A DNA stretch of 64,000 nucleotides from Halomonas sp. GD1P12 (GCF_025725645.1 NZ_CP107007.1:1426001-1490000); one strand, 5' to 3'. Numbered from the stretch's first letter, positions 8,666 through 17,627 are shown. The notes: a model not told the origin generated them from the sequence alone. Program-made: numbers and translations.

Positions 8666-10554
8666 CAGGCGTCCTCCTCGCTGATCTGGCTCTGCTGGCG
8701 GGCCAGGTCGTCTGCCTCGAAACCGCCGAACACGCCGGCGCCTTCCTCGCCGCGCATCGCCAAATGGCGGAACCCGCCGAAGAGCTCGCGGCCCATCCCG
8801 ACGTGGTAGGCATCCAGGTTGGCGTGCGCGAGGCCGCGCTCGGCCCAGGTCGCTGGGTCCACTTTGGCTTCGAGCACGCCGGTGTTGGCATCCAGAAAGA
8901 CCACATCGCCGTCGCGCAGTTTGGCCAGCGGCCCGCCGTCGAGCGCTTCCGGGCTGATATGAATGGCGGCGGGCACCTTGCCCGAGGCGCCGGACATGCG
9001 CCCGTCGGTGACGAGTGCGACCTTGAAGCCGCGATCCTGCAGCACGCCAAGGTAGGGCGTGAGCTTGTGAAGCTCCGGCATGCCGTTGGCCTTCGGGCCC
9101 TGAAAGCGCACGACCACGACCACGTCGCGGTCGAGCTCGCCGGCTTCGAACGCGCCTTTCATCTGGTTCTGGTCATCAAAAATGCGCACCGGCGCCTCGA
9201 GCACGCGGTGCTCCTCGGTGACCGCAGAAATCTTGATCACCCCGCGGCCCAGGTTGCCGTCGAGTACGGTCAAGCCCCCGGTAGGTGCAAAAGGCGTGGC
9301 CACCGGTCGCAGTACGTCTTCGTCCAGGCTCGCATCAACCCCTTCGCGCCAGACGAGCTTGCCGTCTTCCAGGAAAGGCTCCTGGGTGTAGGCGGTGAGG
9401 TCAGTGCCGAACACGGTGGGAATGTCGCCGTGCAGAAGGCCCGCGCCGAGCAGCTCGCGAAACAGATAGCTCATGCCGCCGGCGGCCTGGAAGTGGTTGA
9501 TGTCCGCCTGGCCGTTGGGGTAGACGCGCATTAAACTCGGCGTGACCGCGGAAAGCTCGGTGAAGTCGTCCCAAGTCAGCGTGACGCCGGCGGCGGCGGC
9601 CATGGCGATCAGGTGCAGGGTGTGGTTGGTGGAGCCGCCGGAGGCGAGAAGCCCGACCACGGCGTTGACGATGGCGCGCTCGTCGATTTGTTTGTAGAAC
9701 GGGCGATACGTGCCGCCGGGCTCGGTATTGCGAATCGCCTGTTCGGTGGCAAAGCGGGTCAGCGCCTCGCGCATCTCGGTGCCCGGATTGACGAACGACG
9801 TGCCTGGCAGGTGCAGGCCCATCACCTCCATCATCAGCTGGTTGGAGTTGGCCGTGCCGTAGAAGGTGCAGGTGCCGGGGCTGTGATAGGACTCGGACTC
9901 CGCTTCCAGAAGCTCCGCGCGGCCCACCTTTCCCTCGGCGAAGAGCTGGCGCACCCGCGCTTTCTCCTTGTTGGGCAAGCCCGACGGCATGGGCCCGGCC
10001 GGTACGAACATCGCCGGCAGGTGGCCAAAGCGCGCCGCCCCGATAAAAAGCCCCGGCACGATCTTGTCGCACACGCCCAGGTAAAGCGCGGCGTCGAACA
10101 TGTTGTGCGAAAGCCCTACGGCGGTGGCCATGGCGATGACGTCGCGGGAGAAAAGCGAAAGCTCCATGCCCGGCTGGCCCTGGGTGACGCCGTCGCACAT
10201 CGCCGGCACGCCGCCGGCGAACTGCGCGGTCGAGCCCATCGCACCCGCCGCCTGGCGAATGGTCGCGGGGAAGGTCTCGAAAGGCTGGTGCGCCGAGAGC
10301 ATGTCGTTGTAGGCCGAAATGATCCCCAGGTTGGCGCTGTTCATCAGCTTCAGCGAATCTTTCTCCTGCGGGCTGCAGGCGGCGAAGCCATGGGCCAGAT
10401 TGCCGCAGGAGAGCTCGGCGCGATGCACGCCGCGCTGGTGCTGGTCAGCCATGCGCTTTTCATAAAGCGCCCGGCGCTCCCTGGAGCGCTCGCGAATGCG
10501 CTGTGTCACCTTGGCGACGGTGTCGTTCAACGGGGCGGAAGTGGTGGACGTCAT
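8665..10554 (-). CDS. edd: Phosphogluconate dehydratase
   Basis: This 629-residue IlvD/Edd-family enzyme dehydrates 6-phosphogluconate to KDPG, using a [4Fe-4S] cluster. Family cysteines are seen in [18 protein letters not shown] and [14 protein letters not shown], and the conserved [12 protein letters not shown] is near the C terminus. Its product is the substrate of eda on the other strand. It leads the left-reading edd-glk-fructokinase cluster. A HexR-like palindrome lies about 50 bases upstream of the ATG. Confidence 0.96.
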   Translation of the reverse strand: MTSTTSAPLNDTVAKVTQRIRERSRERRALYEKRMADQHQRGVHRAELSCGNLAHGFAACSPQEKDSLKLMNSANLGIISAYNDMLSAHQPFETFPATIRQAAGAMGSTAQFAGGVPAMCDGVTQGQPGMELSLFSRDVIAMATAVGLSHNMFDAALYLGVCDKIVPGLFIGAARFGHLPAMFVPAGPMPSGLPNKEKARVRQLFAEGKVGRAELLEAESESYHSPGTCTFYGTANSNQLMMEVMGLHLPGTSFVNPGTEMREALTRFATEQAIRNTEPGGTYRPFYKQIDERAIVNAVVGLLASGGSTNHTLHLIAMAAAAGVTLTWDDFTELSAVTPSLMRVYPNGQADINHFQAAGGMSYLFRELLGAGLLHGDIPTVFGTDLTAYTQEPFLEDGKLVWREGVDASLDEDVLRPVATPFAPTGGLTVLDGNLGRGVIKISAVTEEHRVLEAPVRIFDDQNQMKGAFEAGELDRDVVVVVRFQGPKANGMPELHKLTPYLGVLQDRGFKVALVTDGRMSGASGKVPAAIHISPEALDGGPLAKLRDGDVVFLDANTGVLEAKVDPATWAERGLAHANLDAYHVGMGRELFGGFRHLAMRGEEGAGVFGGFEADDLARQQSQISEEDA

Positions 10555-10589
10555 GGAAACCTCGGCTAGGCGTTAGTCAGGGCATGCTA

Positions 10590-10617
10590 TGTAGTAATTC
10601 TATGTAGTAATTTTACA
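10590..10617. promoter_or_regulatory. HexR-like operator with an adjoining half-site, upstream of edd
   Basis: TGTAGTAATTTTACA at 10603-10617 is a near-perfect match to the HexR palindrome. The same left half, TGTAGTAATTCTA, is repeated directly alongside at 10590-10602, a 13-base tandem spacing. The cluster sits roughly 36-64 bases upstream of the edd start. With the zwf site it predicts joint repression of both Entner-Doudoroff arms by HexR, relieved by KDPG. Confidence 0.75.
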
Positions 10618-10912
10618 TGCTTTTAGGCCAGTTTAAGACTGTATGGAGCAGCATTAAACCTTTTGGCGCGGATTTTAGTCGCGATTTTGGTAACTTTCCT
10701 ACTAAAGCGCCCGCGCGGTCGATGAAAAGGGCGGTGAAGCGTACCTGGCGCTCGCAGCCCAAGCTGTTGGCCAGCCCATGGGCGTTTTTCATCAGCATGC
10801 TCGAAAGGTTCAGCATGCCCAAAAGGGCGTTAAAGGTGAAGGGTAAGCCGCGATCCAGCCCCCGAGGGTCATGTCGGGAACAGGCGCCAGCGCCCTCGGG
10901 CTTTGTTACCAT
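10613..10912 (-). other. Unassigned interval between edd and cobT with an open frame of uncertain status
   Basis: About 390 bases separate the HexR site from cobT. The minus strand holds a 99-codon frame whose middle part (about 10690-10860) has codon choice typical of the neighbours, with many G/C third positions. It contains the readable stretches LNLSSMLMKNAHGLANSL and VRFTALFIDRAGALVGKL. I do not recognise it, no good Shine-Dalgarno precedes the ATG at 10912, and it would run through the HexR site. It could be a gene remnant. An inverted pair CCCGAGGG (10861-10868) and CCCTCGGG (10893-10900) lies near its 5' end. No cobalamin riboswitch was found here. Confidence 0.25.
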
Positions 10913-11005
10913 GGTCTGGCAGTCGCCCTCGGCTCGATGGGTGCTTTTTTATACCCACTTATTATAGCTGCTTACTCGTTTACCCATTTGCTTTCGGAGC
11001 TCGCC

Positions 11006-12040
11006 ATGCCCCGCGACTTTTCGCGTATCACGCCTTTCGATACCACCCTTCAAACGCGCGCGCGGGCCTATCTCGATACCTTGACCAAGCCGCCGGGTAG
11101 CCTTGGCCGGCTGGAAGATTTGGCGGTGTCGCTGTGTCATATCACCGATACGCTCACGCCCCACGTCGACCCGCCCGGCATCGTCGTTTTCGCCGCCGAC
11201 CACGGCGTGGCCGAGGAGGGTGTGTCCGCCTTTCCCCAGGCAGTGACCGCACAGATGGTCGCCAACTTCGCCCAGGGCGGGGCGGCGATCAACGTCTTCG
11301 CCCGCCAGATCGAGGCGCGTATCGAGGTGGTCGACGTTGGCGTGGCAAGCGATGTCCGCACCGAGGGCGTGGTGGACGCTAAAGTACGCCACGGGACGCG
11401 CAATTTCGCCCGCGAAAACGCGATGAGCGCCGCCGAGCTCGACCAGGCCCTGCAGGTGGGCGTCGACGCCGTTGAGCGCGCCGCGCGTGCCGGCTGCAGG
11501 TGCCTGATTCTGGGGGAGATGGGGATCGCCAACACCACCGCCAGCAGCGCGGTGCTCGCCGCCCTCTTGAACCGGCCCGTCGGCCCGCTGGTGGGCGCCG
11601 GTACCGGCCTTGTCGAAGCGCGTCTGGCGCACAAGATCGACGTGATCGAAAAGGCGCTTGTCGCCCGGGCCCCGGGAAGCGAGCCGCTCGAGGTGCTGGC
11701 CGCCGTTGGCGGGCTCGAGCTTGCCGCCATGGCCGGGGCGATGCTGGCAAGCGCCGAGCGCCGCCTGCCGGTAGTGGTCGACGGCTTCATTGCCACCGTC
11801 GCGGCGCTGGCGGCGGTGCGGCTCTGCCCGCCGGTGCGCGAGGTTCTGATTTTCAGCCACCGCTCCGCCGAGCCCGGTCACGCCGTCGCACTCGAGGCGC
11901 TCGCCGCGACCCCGCTGCTCGAACTCAACATGCGCTTGGGCGAGGGCAGCGGCGCCGCACTCGCCTTTCCGCTGTTAAAAGCCGCCTGCGCGATGATCAG
12001 CGAGATGGCCACGTTTGAGAATGCCGGGGTGACGCGCTAG
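11006..12040 (+). CDS. cobT: Nicotinate-nucleotide--dimethylbenzimidazole phosphoribosyltransferase
   Basis: This enzyme (CobT of Salmonella, CobU of Pseudomonas denitrificans) makes alpha-ribazole phosphate from dimethylbenzimidazole and nicotinate mononucleotide, the activated lower ligand of B12. The 344-residue protein has the family landmarks LTKPPGSLGRLEDLA, FAADHGVAEEGVSAFP, GEMGIANTTASSA and the C-terminal catalytic-glutamate region LNMRLGEGSGAALAFPL. The ATG at 11006 has CGGAG 6 bases upstream; an upstream in-frame extension to 10871 is not family-like. It begins an operon of late cobalamin genes, with cbiB overlapping at TAGTG. Confidence 0.95.
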   Translation: MPRDFSRITPFDTTLQTRARAYLDTLTKPPGSLGRLEDLAVSLCHITDTLTPHVDPPGIVVFAADHGVAEEGVSAFPQAVTAQMVANFAQGGAAINVFARQIEARIEVVDVGVASDVRTEGVVDAKVRHGTRNFARENAMSAAELDQALQVGVDAVERAARAGCRCLILGEMGIANTTASSAVLAALLNRPVGPLVGAGTGLVEARLAHKIDVIEKALVARAPGSEPLEVLAAVGGLELAAMAGAMLASAERRLPVVVDGFIATVAALAAVRLCPPVREVLIFSHRSAEPGHAVALEALAATPLLELNMRLGEGSGAALAFPLLKAACAMISEMATFENAGVTR

Positions 12041-13008
12041 TGGGCGTAACGCTAATACTCTTGGCAGTGGCGATCGATCTGGTGGTGGGCGACCCACGCG
12101 GGCTGCCGCATCCGGTGGTCGGCATGGGACGGATGATCACGGTGCTGGAAGCGCGGCTCAACCGCGGCGGACGGTACGCGCGGCGGCTCAAGGGGGCGCT
12201 ATTGACGCTTCTGGTCGTTGCCGGCACGTTTTGGCTCGCAACGCTTCTTCTCAATTGGCTGAGCATGGTGCATCCTTGGCTGAAGGTCGCGGCGGAGCTT
12301 TGGCTACTGGCCACCACGCTTGCCATCAAGGGGCTGGCGGACGCAGGCAGAGCCATCGCCGCGCCGCTCGCCAGGGGGGATTTCGAGGCGGCGCGAGAGG
12401 CGCTGTCGCGCGTGGTCGGGCGCGATACCGCCACGCTAAACGAGCCCGAAATCGCCCGCGGCGCGGTCGAAACCGTGGCGGAGAACACCGTCGATGGCAT
12501 CACCTCGCCGCTGTTTTTCGCACTCATTGGCGGCGCGCCGCTGGCGCTGGCTTACAAGGCGGTGAATACGTTGGACTCGATGGTGGGCTACAAAAACGCA
12601 CGCTTCGCGGATTTCGGCTACGTCTCGGCAAAACTCGATGACGTCGCCAACTGGCTGCCGGCGCGGCTAACCGCCGTGTGCCTGTGGGCGGCGGGGGCGC
12701 TCTGGAATTCCCTGGGGCGCGAGCCGCTGGCGGTGGCTGGCGCCTTTACCCACACCCGGCGCCAGGCGCCGCGCCATCCCAGCCCCAACGCGGGCTGGCC
12801 GGAGGCGATGGTGGCATGGCTTTTGGGCGTGAAGCTCGGCGGCGTGAACGTCTATGGCGGCGAGCTTTCGCACCGCGCCACGCTGGGGCCGGGGCGCGTC
12901 GCGCTAACGGCGCGCCACATCGATATCACCATTGGTCTGATGCACGGAGCCTGGGGGCTTTTTCTACTCATGATGATCGCGCTGGGTACGGCAGGAGAAG
13001 CGGTGTGA
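12040..13008 (+). CDS. cbiB: Adenosylcobinamide-phosphate synthase (CbiB/CobD membrane protein)
   Basis: The 322-residue integral membrane protein attaches the aminopropanol arm, or its phosphate, to adenosylcobyric acid. Typical motifs are LVVGDPRGLPHPVVGMGRM at the start, ETVAENTVDGITSP, AYKAVNTLDSMVGYKN and HPSPNAGWPEA. The GTG start shares a base with the cobT stop (TAGTG), so it is coupled to cobT. An 82-base gap with a GC-rich hairpin (13031-13055) precedes cobU. Naming is confusing: in P. denitrificans nomenclature this is CobD. Confidence 0.95.
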   Translation: MGVTLILLAVAIDLVVGDPRGLPHPVVGMGRMITVLEARLNRGGRYARRLKGALLTLLVVAGTFWLATLLLNWLSMVHPWLKVAAELWLLATTLAIKGLADAGRAIAAPLARGDFEAAREALSRVVGRDTATLNEPEIARGAVETVAENTVDGITSPLFFALIGGAPLALAYKAVNTLDSMVGYKNARFADFGYVSAKLDDVANWLPARLTAVCLWAAGALWNSLGREPLAVAGAFTHTRRQAPRHPSPNAGWPEAMVAWLLGVKLGGVNVYGGELSHRATLGPGRVALTARHIDITIGLMHGAWGLFLLMMIALGTAGEAV

Positions 13009-13090
13009 AAAGCCCAAAAAAGCCGGCCGGCGGCGCGGGTGAAAGGCTCGCGCCGTGTAATATCACGCGCTGCTCGCACTCGAGCGTACG

Positions 13091-13681
13091 ATGATCGTTT
13101 TCGTCAGCGGCGGCGCACGCTCGGGTAAATCCCAACTGGCCGAAGCGCTCACGCTGGCGGCGGGGGGCGAGCGCTGCTACTACGTGGCCACCGCCCGCCA
13201 GGACGACGGCGAAATGAGCGAGCGCGCCGCGCGCCACCAGGCCCGCCGTGACGCCCGCTGGGTCACGCTGGAGGCGCCGCTCTACCCGGACGAAGCGGTC
13301 GCTTCTGTACCCGACGGCCAGGCAGTGCTGCTCGACTGCCTCACCCTCTGGGCCAGCCAGCTACTGTTTGGCCCGGCGTTCGAGCCGTTTGAGGCCGAGC
13401 GGGAGGGTCTGCGCTGCCTAAAAAAGCTGCTCGGCGATGCCCGCACTCGAGGCCTGCACCTGGTCATCGTCTCCAACGATCTCAACGAAGCGCCGCTGCC
13501 GTCGGACCCGGGCGTCTGGCGTTTCGTGACGTTTTTGCAGCGCCTTCACCGGCTGCTGGCCCAGCAAGCGGACTCGGTGATCGAAGTAATCGCTGGGTGC
13601 GCCATCGAGTGGAAGGCTGATCCCGACGTTCATCCCCACCTGGACACCACGTCCCGAAACAGCGAAGAGTCATCGCCGTGA
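13091..13681 (+). CDS. cobU: CobU/CobP-type adenosylcobinamide kinase/guanylyltransferase, intact P-loop
   Basis: The family phosphorylates adenosylcobinamide and transfers GMP to it. The 196-residue protein has an intact Walker A (GGARSGKS, residues 7-14), YYVATARQDD, a histidine in the RHQARRDARW stretch where CobU is guanylylated, and LLDCLTLWASQLL. The canonical C-terminal motif EVGxGIVP is missing: SNDLNEAPLPSDP stands in its place. A second CobU-like gene 1.3 kb downstream has the opposite pattern. The stop overlaps the cobS GTG start. Confidence 0.85.
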   Translation: MIVFVSGGARSGKSQLAEALTLAAGGERCYYVATARQDDGEMSERAARHQARRDARWVTLEAPLYPDEAVASVPDGQAVLLDCLTLWASQLLFGPAFEPFEAEREGLRCLKKLLGDARTRGLHLVIVSNDLNEAPLPSDPGVWRFVTFLQRLHRLLAQQADSVIEVIAGCAIEWKADPDVHPHLDTTSRNSEESSP

Positions 13682-14439
13682 AAAACGCCCTCTACGGCGC
13701 CGTGCTGGCGTTTCAATTTCTGACCCGCGTACCGCTGCCGATCGAGTGCCCCTGGAATGCGTCGACCCGGCGCTGGGCGCTGCGCGCCTACCCATTGGTT
13801 GGGCTATTCATCGGTGCGCTGCTGTGGCTTTTTGCGCTGGCGTTTGATGCGCTAGCGCTGCCGGCGCCCATCGCCGCACTGGCGCTTTTGAGCCTGTGGG
13901 TGGCGCTCGGCGGCGGCCTGCATCTGGACGGCGCGATGGACCTGGCCGATGCCCTTGGCAGCAATCAGCCGCTTGCGCGGCGCTTGGAAATTATGAAGGA
14001 CCCGCAGGTGGGCAGCTTCGGGATACTGGCGCTTTTTTTCCTGCTCGCCTGGAAGGCGGTGCTGCTCTGGGCGCTGGTTGATATCGGCGCGCCCGCGCTC
14101 TGGTTTTTGATCGTGCCGGCGCTTGCCCGCTTTGCCGGCGCCGCCATGCTGGTGCTGAGCCCTTGCGTCCAACCCAGTGGGCTCGCCTACGCGTTCAAGC
14201 GCTCGCTGGCCCCTGTGGACGTGGCGCTTTCGCTGGTGCCGCTTTTGGGCGTGGCGCTTTTTTATCCGCCCTTACTTGGCTGGCTGGCCGGGGCGCTTTT
14301 GTTTACCGTGCTGTTTCGCGCCGGGGTGCTTCGCGCCTTCAAGGGCATCAACGGCGACATGATTGGCGCGTTAATAGAAGGAGTCGAGCTTTGGCTAGTG
14401 ATCTTGATGTGGAGCTGGTGGTGGTTCGCCACGGCGTGA
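13678..14439 (+). CDS. cobS: Adenosylcobinamide-GDP ribazoletransferase (cobalamin synthase)
   Basis: CobS joins adenosylcobinamide-GDP to alpha-ribazole (phosphate), the last or near-last step of B12 synthesis, in the inner membrane. The 253-residue hydrophobic protein has the signature regions FLTRVPLP, GGGLHLDGAMDLADALGS with the metal-binding aspartates, and the lysine in MKDPQVGSFG. The GTG start overlaps the cobU stop (GTGA). The last 49 bases are shared with the following phosphatase gene. Confidence 0.94.
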   Translation: MKNALYGAVLAFQFLTRVPLPIECPWNASTRRWALRAYPLVGLFIGALLWLFALAFDALALPAPIAALALLSLWVALGGGLHLDGAMDLADALGSNQPLARRLEIMKDPQVGSFGILALFFLLAWKAVLLWALVDIGAPALWFLIVPALARFAGAAMLVLSPCVQPSGLAYAFKRSLAPVDVALSLVPLLGVALFYPPLLGWLAGALLFTVLFRAGVLRAFKGINGDMIGALIEGVELWLVILMWSWWWFATA

Positions 14440-15035
14440 CCGCCTGGAACCTTGAACGGCGCTACCAGGGCCAGCGTGATATCGCGCTTTTGTTTCCCGA
14501 CGCCGAGCCGGGGCTCAATGCGCTCAAAAAAGCGTTGGAGGATGAGCACTTCGATGCGATCTACGCAAGCGATCTGACCCGCTGTCGTCAAACCCTCGAG
14601 TGGGCCCGGCCCGACGCTGCGACTGAGAGCGTTTATCTGGAGCCCCGACTTCGCGAGCTCGATTTCGGCGAGTATGAAGGCAAGGTTTACGACGAACTCA
14701 AGGACAATCCGGGCTACAGGGCATGGATTGATAGCGTTGGAGAGCTTAAAATCCCCGGCGGCGAATCCGCCGGGGATTTGCGCACGCGCCTTGACGGCTG
14801 GCTGTCGACGCTTGCCGACAACGCGCGCGCTTTGGGCCACCGGCGCGTGCTGGCCGTCACCCACGGCGGTGTGATTCGTGAACTGAGACGGCGTTTTGAA
14901 ACCGTGGATTTCTGGGAGGCCACGGTGACCCAGGCCACCGGCCGGCGCCTGAACCTGTCCCATCGCGCTAGAGAAGGAGAGTGGCAATGCAGCTTTTCAT
15001 CGGCGGTGCCCGCGCAGGCAAGCGCGACGCCGTAA
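14391..15035 (+). CDS. cobC: CobC-like histidine phosphatase (alpha-ribazole phosphatase type)
   Basis: This 214-residue phosphoglycerate-mutase-fold protein has the catalytic RHG in VVVRHGVTAWN, the acidic residue in LRELDFGEYEGK, and the second histidine in VTHGGVIREL. In a cobalamin operon its likely job is to remove phosphate from alpha-ribazole-phosphate or adenosylcobalamin-phosphate. The TTG start at 14391 is chosen because AAGGAG sits 7 bases upstream and the RHG motif follows closely. It overlaps the end of cobS by 49 bases in another frame. A general phosphatase activity cannot be excluded. Confidence 0.8.
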   Translation: MASDLDVELVVVRHGVTAWNLERRYQGQRDIALLFPDAEPGLNALKKALEDEHFDAIYASDLTRCRQTLEWARPDAATESVYLEPRLRELDFGEYEGKVYDELKDNPGYRAWIDSVGELKIPGGESAGDLRTRLDGWLSTLADNARALGHRRVLAVTHGGVIRELRRRFETVDFWEATVTQATGRRLNLSHRAREGEWQCSFSSAVPAQASATP

Positions 15036-15454
15036 AAACGCGCTTTCAAAACGCCGCCTGGTGGACCCTCGCCCCGGGCCAGCGGCTGGCGGACTGCCAC
15101 TCGATTCTGATTCCCGACACGCCGCTGGTGATCAACGGCGTGCTCGACTGGGTGGCCCGCGACGGCGCTTTTGATACCGACAGCGACCGCCTGCGCGCCC
15201 AGTGGCGCGAGGATCTGGCCGCGCTTTGCCGTGCCGCGAAGGCGTGCAACGCCACGATCGTGCTGATCCTGAGCGAGGTCGGCCGAGGGCTGGTGCCCAT
15301 GGCGCGTGAGGAGCGCCGCCTTCGCGATCTCAACGGCTGGTTCAGCCAGGACGCCGCGCGCCACGCCGAGCGTGTCTGGTACGTGCGTCACGGCCTGGTG
15401 CAGCGCCTGGCCGCGCCCAGCATTGCGCAAGCGAGCCTGGCCGAGTGCGATTGA
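14987..15454 (+). CDS. Second CobU-like protein with degenerate P-loop
   Basis: The 155-residue protein resembles CobU/CobP but its nucleotide-binding loop reads IGGARAGKRD, with Arg13 where Ser/Thr should follow the lysine. The guanylylated-histidine segment is also absent. It keeps the C-terminal family signature LSEVGRGLVPMAREERRLRD that the first CobU (13091-13681) has lost. AAGGAG lies 7 bases before the ATG at 14987 (an in-frame GTG at 14981 is possible). It overlaps the phosphatase gene by 49 bases and ends the first cobalamin operon. It may be a partner of CobU, a regulator, or a diverging duplicate. Confidence 0.7.
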   Translation: MQLFIGGARAGKRDAVKTRFQNAAWWTLAPGQRLADCHSILIPDTPLVINGVLDWVARDGAFDTDSDRLRAQWREDLAALCRAAKACNATIVLILSEVGRGLVPMAREERRLRDLNGWFSQDAARHAERVWYVRHGLVQRLAAPSIAQASLAECD

Positions 15455-15490
15455 CCTGGCCTTAACGGCTTGCTAGTTTACGCTCACTTT

Positions 15491-15665
15491 TGGGTGCCGA
15501 CCTTGCGTCGGTTAAACGGGAAGCTGGTGTCCATTCCAGCGCTGCCCCCGCAACGGTAATCGAGTCAACAACGGCCACTACGCCACTGTGTCGCACGCGA
15601 CATGGGAAGGCCGCCGTTTGAAAAAGGCCTCGCCTTTTTGCTCGTCAGCCCGGAGACCGGCCCAA
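15491..15665 (+). promoter_or_regulatory. Cobalamin (AdoCbl) riboswitch aptamer
   Basis: The order of conserved blocks is that of the B12 riboswitch: GGTGCC near 15493, TTAAACGGGAAGCTGGTG (15512-15529), the GCTGCCCCCGCAACGGTAA block (15541-15559), GCCACTGTG at 15582, a GGGAAGGCCG arm at 15604, and the B12 box GTCAGCCCGGAGACCGGCC at 15644-15662. It lies about 150 bases upstream of btuB and should reduce expression of the uptake and synthesis genes when adenosylcobalamin is abundant. Boundaries are approximate. Confidence 0.95.
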
Positions 15666-15722
15666 AACCACGGTTTCACTACCATCAATGCCGAGTCGCG
15701 GAGGGCGTGCTCAGGGCTGATA

Positions 15723-15809
15723 CGGGGCACTCGACCCCGCATTTCCCCTTGCTCCTTCGCCGCGCGGCCATAAAAAAATCGGCCGTGCGGGTGAGCACGG
15801 CTCAAGGGG
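15723..15809 (+). promoter_or_regulatory. Predicted expression platform that masks the btuB ribosome binding site
   Basis: CCCCTTG at 15745-15751 can pair with CAAGGGG at 15803-15809, which contains the btuB Shine-Dalgarno. The pairing encloses an inner stem CGCGCGGCC/GGCCGTGCG with an A-rich loop (15761-15789). Just upstream CGGGG (15723-15727) pairs with CCCCG (15735-15739) in a small hairpin that may compete. No T-run follows, so translational rather than transcriptional control is inferred. Confidence 0.6.
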
Positions 15810-15815
15810 CTTATC

Positions 15816-17627
15816 ATGACCTACGCGCGACCCACCCTGGGGCTTGCCGCCTTTGCGCTCGCCGCACTGCCGCTGGCCGTTCACGCCCAAACGGTGTCTT
15901 CGAACACTCCCGAGGAGAAGCAGGCGCTCAACCCGGTGGTCGTAACCGCGGCCCTTGCCCCGCGCACCGCGAATCAAAGCCTTTCATCCGTCACCGTGCT
16001 CGATGAGGCCACTTTTCGCCGGCAGGATCCTGTCAGCGTCACGGACCTCTTGCGTGGCCAGCCCGGGGTCGACGTTTCCAGCAACGGCAGCTTCGGCAAG
16101 AATGCGAGCGTGTTTCTTCGCGGTACCGGCAGCAGCCAGAACGTGCTGCTGATCGACGGCATTCGTCTGCGCTCGGCCACCAGCGGCGGGGCGGCCTGGG
16201 GAAGTCTCGACCCGCGCCTGTTTGAGCGCGCCGAAATCGTGCGCGGACCAAAAGGAAGCCTTTACGGGGCGGACGCCATCGGCGGTGTCGTACAGCTCTT
16301 CACCCACGCCCCGGAGGAGGGCGACGGCCCGCAGCCCCGGCTTTCGTTTGGCGGCGGCTCCTTCGGCACGGCGCGCGCAAGCGCAGGGCTCAGTGGGTCA
16401 GAGGGCGGCACCCGCTATAGCTTCGCGGCGAGCCACTTCAACACCGACGGCGTGCCGGTGCGCCGAAGCGGTGACGATAAGGGCTATGACAACACCACGG
16501 CACTCGCCCGGGTGTCGCACACCTTTGATAACGGGGGCGAGGCCGGCGTACTGGCGCTGCGCGCACGCGGCAACAACGAATACGACGGCGGCGAGAACGA
16601 CTTTGTCCAGCAGATCGCCGGCGTCTATGCCGAGCTTCCGGTGGGGGATGCCTGGCGCTCGCGGGTGACACTTTCCGAGGCCCGCGACGAAAGCGATAAC
16701 GTTGACGAGTTCGGCGACTCCACCTTCGATACGACCATCCGCACCGCGCGGCTTGAAAACACCTTCACCGTGGGGGCTCACGAGTTCATTGCCGGCGTCG
16801 AGCAGAGCGAAGACCGCATCGACAGCACCGTCGATTACGACGAGACGAGCCGCGACAACACCGCCGCCTTCACCCAAGCGCTTTTCGATTTCGCCCCGTT
16901 CACCCTGCAAACCAGCGCCCGCTTCGATCACAACGAAAGCTATGGCGACGAGGTGACTGGAAGCGTGGCGCTCGGCTTCGACCTCGACGCGAACCATACC
17001 CTGCGGGCGAGCGTCGGCACCGCCTTCAACGCGCCGACCTATAACCAGCTTTACTACCCGGACTTCGGCAACCCGGATCTGGAATCCGAGACCTCCGAAA
17101 CCGTGGAGCTCGGCGCCCGCGGCCAGTACGCCTATTTCTTCTGGGACGCCGCGCTCTACCAGACCGACATCGACAACCTGATCGCAGGGCAAGGCGAGCA
17201 GTTCAACGTGCCGACCTCGCGCATTCGCGGCGCCGAGCTTTCCGGCGGCGTGGAGCAGGGCGGCTGGACGGTTGCCGCAGCGCTCACCTACACCGACCCG
17301 GAAAACCGCGCCACCGGCAACCGTTTGCAGAACCGCGCGACCCAGAGTCTGCGCCTGGACGTGGACCGCGAGCTTGGCGAGTTTTCGGCCGGCGGCTCCT
17401 GGATTGCCCAGAACCACCGCTACCGGGATGCGGCTAACGAGGATCGCTTGGCCGGTTATGGCCTGGTGAACCTGCGCGCCGGCTGGGAATTCGCACCGCT
17501 GTGGAGCGCCCGGGTGACGCTGGAAAACGCCCTGGATCAGGACTACGTCACCACGCGCTCGTTCGACGGCGCCGACTACATCAACGCCGGGCGCGCGGCG
17601 TTTCTGAGCGTCAACTTTGGTCAATAA
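15816..17627 (+). CDS. btuB: TonB-dependent vitamin B12 receptor BtuB
   Basis: The 603-residue outer-membrane receptor imports cobalamin using TonB energy. Residues 1-24 are a signal peptide ending in AVHA. A TonB-box-like NPVVVTAA follows. The plug contains LLRGQPGVDV, LLIDGIRLRSATSGG and RAEIVRGPKGSLYGADAIGGVV, and the rest alternates like a beta-barrel. The protein ends in NFGQ rather than a terminal aromatic residue, a small departure from most barrels. It is the first gene after the cobalamin riboswitch. AAGGGG lies 6 bases before the ATG. btuF overlaps the end. Confidence 0.93.
   Translation: MTYARPTLGLAAFALAALPLAVHAQTVSSNTPEEKQALNPVVVTAALAPRTANQSLSSVTVLDEATFRRQDPVSVTDLLRGQPGVDVSSNGSFGKNASVFLRGTGSSQNVLLIDGIRLRSATSGGAAWGSLDPRLFERAEIVRGPKGSLYGADAIGGVVQLFTHAPEEGDGPQPRLSFGGGSFGTARASAGLSGSEGGTRYSFAASHFNTDGVPVRRSGDDKGYDNTTALARVSHTFDNGGEAGVLALRARGNNEYDGGENDFVQQIAGVYAELPVGDAWRSRVTLSEARDESDNVDEFGDSTFDTTIRTARLENTFTVGAHEFIAGVEQSEDRIDSTVDYDETSRDNTAAFTQALFDFAPFTLQTSARFDHNESYGDEVTGSVALGFDLDANHTLRASVGTAFNAPTYNQLYYPDFGNPDLESETSETVELGARGQYAYFFWDAALYQTDIDNLIAGQGEQFNVPTSRIRGAELSGGVEQGGWTVAAALTYTDPENRATGNRLQNRATQSLRLDVDRELGEFSAGGSWIAQNHRYRDAANEDRLAGYGLVNLRAGWEFAPLWSARVTLENALDQDYVTTRSFDGADYINAGRAAFLSVNFGQ

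Noticed and set aside
10871..11005. In-frame upstream extension of cobT
   Set aside because: The added 45 residues do not resemble CobT family starts; ATG 11006 has a proper ribosome site and the family motif follows at once.
10618..11005. Possible second cobalamin riboswitch before cobT
   Set aside because: No B12 box or the GCTGCCCCCGCAACGG-type block is present.
16398..17624. Long minus-strand open frame within btuB
   Set aside because: Composition follows the btuB codon pattern and the protein has no recognisable features.
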